Shown here piece after piece: positions 6,166-6,468 of a DNA stretch of 6,468 bases. The notes under the pieces are model-generated. The model did not search any database, was not told the origin of the DNA, and worked only from the letters and a program-made list of their open reading frames with translations. Numbering within the stretch: position 1 is the stretch's first letter; the number at the start of each line of letters is the position of its first letter. The stretch lies in assembly GCA_959600635.1 (NCBI GenBank), contig CAUGMN010000093.1, positions 1-6,468 on the forward strand, given 5' to 3'. The position numbers and the translations under genes were made by a program. Source of the DNA: QAMX01 sp003149835. Its GTDB lineage: Bacteria > Bacillota > Clostridia > Oscillospirales > QAMX01.

Positions 6166-6468
6166 TTACTGCTGTTTTTTCTTCCTCTTCCAAAATTTGA
6201 TTTTGTTCAGCTTATCCTCTTTTTCACTGTCATGCACCAGCTCGTTGTTCAGGATTGTCGTCAGCGTTGCCGCGGAAAGATGGCGTTTTAAAAGGCCGCC
6301 TGCGGCGATGGACACCGACCCTGTCTCCTCCGAGACGATCAGCACCAGCGCGTCGCTCGATTCGCTGATGCCAACGCCGGCGCGATGGCGTGTGCCCAGC
6401 TCGCTGCTGAGGTTTTTGTTCGCGGAAAGAGGCAGGAAGCAGCCTGCCGCGGCGATCTTGTTGTTGCG
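6166..6468 (-). CDS. cdaA: Diadenylate cyclase CdaA, C-terminal fragment (5' end outside window)
   Basis: This covers the last 100 residues of a DisA_N/DAC-domain protein, ending with TAA at 6166-6168. The fragment has F-L-P-L-S (residues 11-15 of the fragment), the catalytic-site motif G-T-R-H-R (25-29), G-I-S-E-S-S-D-A (33-40), I-V-S-E-E-T-G (44-50) and G-L-L-K-R (58-62), followed by a charged tail ending K-R-K-K-K-Q-Q. The RHR motif contacts ATP in diadenylate cyclases. The DGA motif and the membrane helices that distinguish CdaA from DisA lie off the edge. Assignment to CdaA rather than DisA rests on the cdaR gene directly downstream and the absence of DisA's C-terminal HhH DNA-binding domain. 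The reaction is 2 ATP to c-di-AMP plus 2 pyrophosphate, at the cytoplasmic face of the membrane. Confidence 0.95.
   Translation of the reverse strand, partial: RNNKIAAAGCFLPLSANKNLSSELGTRHRAGVGISESSDALVLIVSEETGSVSIAAGGLLKRHLSAATLTTILNNELVHDSEKEDKLNKIKFWKRKKKQQ

Noticed and set aside
6119..6193. N-terminal extension of cdaR to a TTG at 6193
   Set aside because: It overlaps the cdaA tail, has no ribosome-binding site and adds a charged stretch before the signal anchor. The ATG at 6118 with GGTGA upstream is better.

Overview
The window looks like chromosomal DNA of a GC-rich member of the Clostridia (Bacillota), plausibly a gut or rumen type. The evidence is a cdaA-cdaR (c-di-AMP synthase and YbbR regulator) pair, a COG2509-type FAD dehydrogenase of the kind common in Clostridia, a GH38 alpha-mannosidase, an orphan URO-D/methyltransferase-family protein, and TTG as a probable start codon. 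No RNA gene, mobile element, CRISPR array or phage gene was seen.

Left part, + strand: the 3' end of a GH38 alpha-mannosidase (1-608) is followed by a 390-bp gene-free stretch holding terminator-like hairpins and a weak promoter candidate. A complete URO-D-family gene (999-2177) follows, ending at a textbook intrinsic terminator (2215-2259). The mannosidase and the URO-D gene are co-directional, but the hairpins between them suggest separate transcription units.

Right part, - strand (read from 6468 down to 2270): the 3' end of cdaA (6166-6468), cdaR with a signal anchor and four YbbR repeats (4877-6118), and a COG2509-type flavoprotein (3121-4737) with a hairpin downstream (3056-3087). After a 344-bp gap comes a 168-residue protein I do not recognise (2270-2776). 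It converges on the URO-D gene at the shared terminator.

Functionally the firmest unit is cdaA-cdaR. CdaA makes c-di-AMP from ATP at the membrane, and CdaR sits outside the membrane and modulates it. The flavoprotein follows on the same strand, where glmM is expected in the classical cdaA-cdaR-glmM order; whether it is functionally linked cannot be told from sequence. The mannosidase trims mannosides. The URO-D protein probably handles methyl groups or corrinoids, but its partner is not in the window. I found no clear evidence of a novel multi-gene system. The items most worth a second look are the unassigned 168-residue protein, the cysteine pattern of the URO-D protein and the flavoprotein beside the c-di-AMP module.
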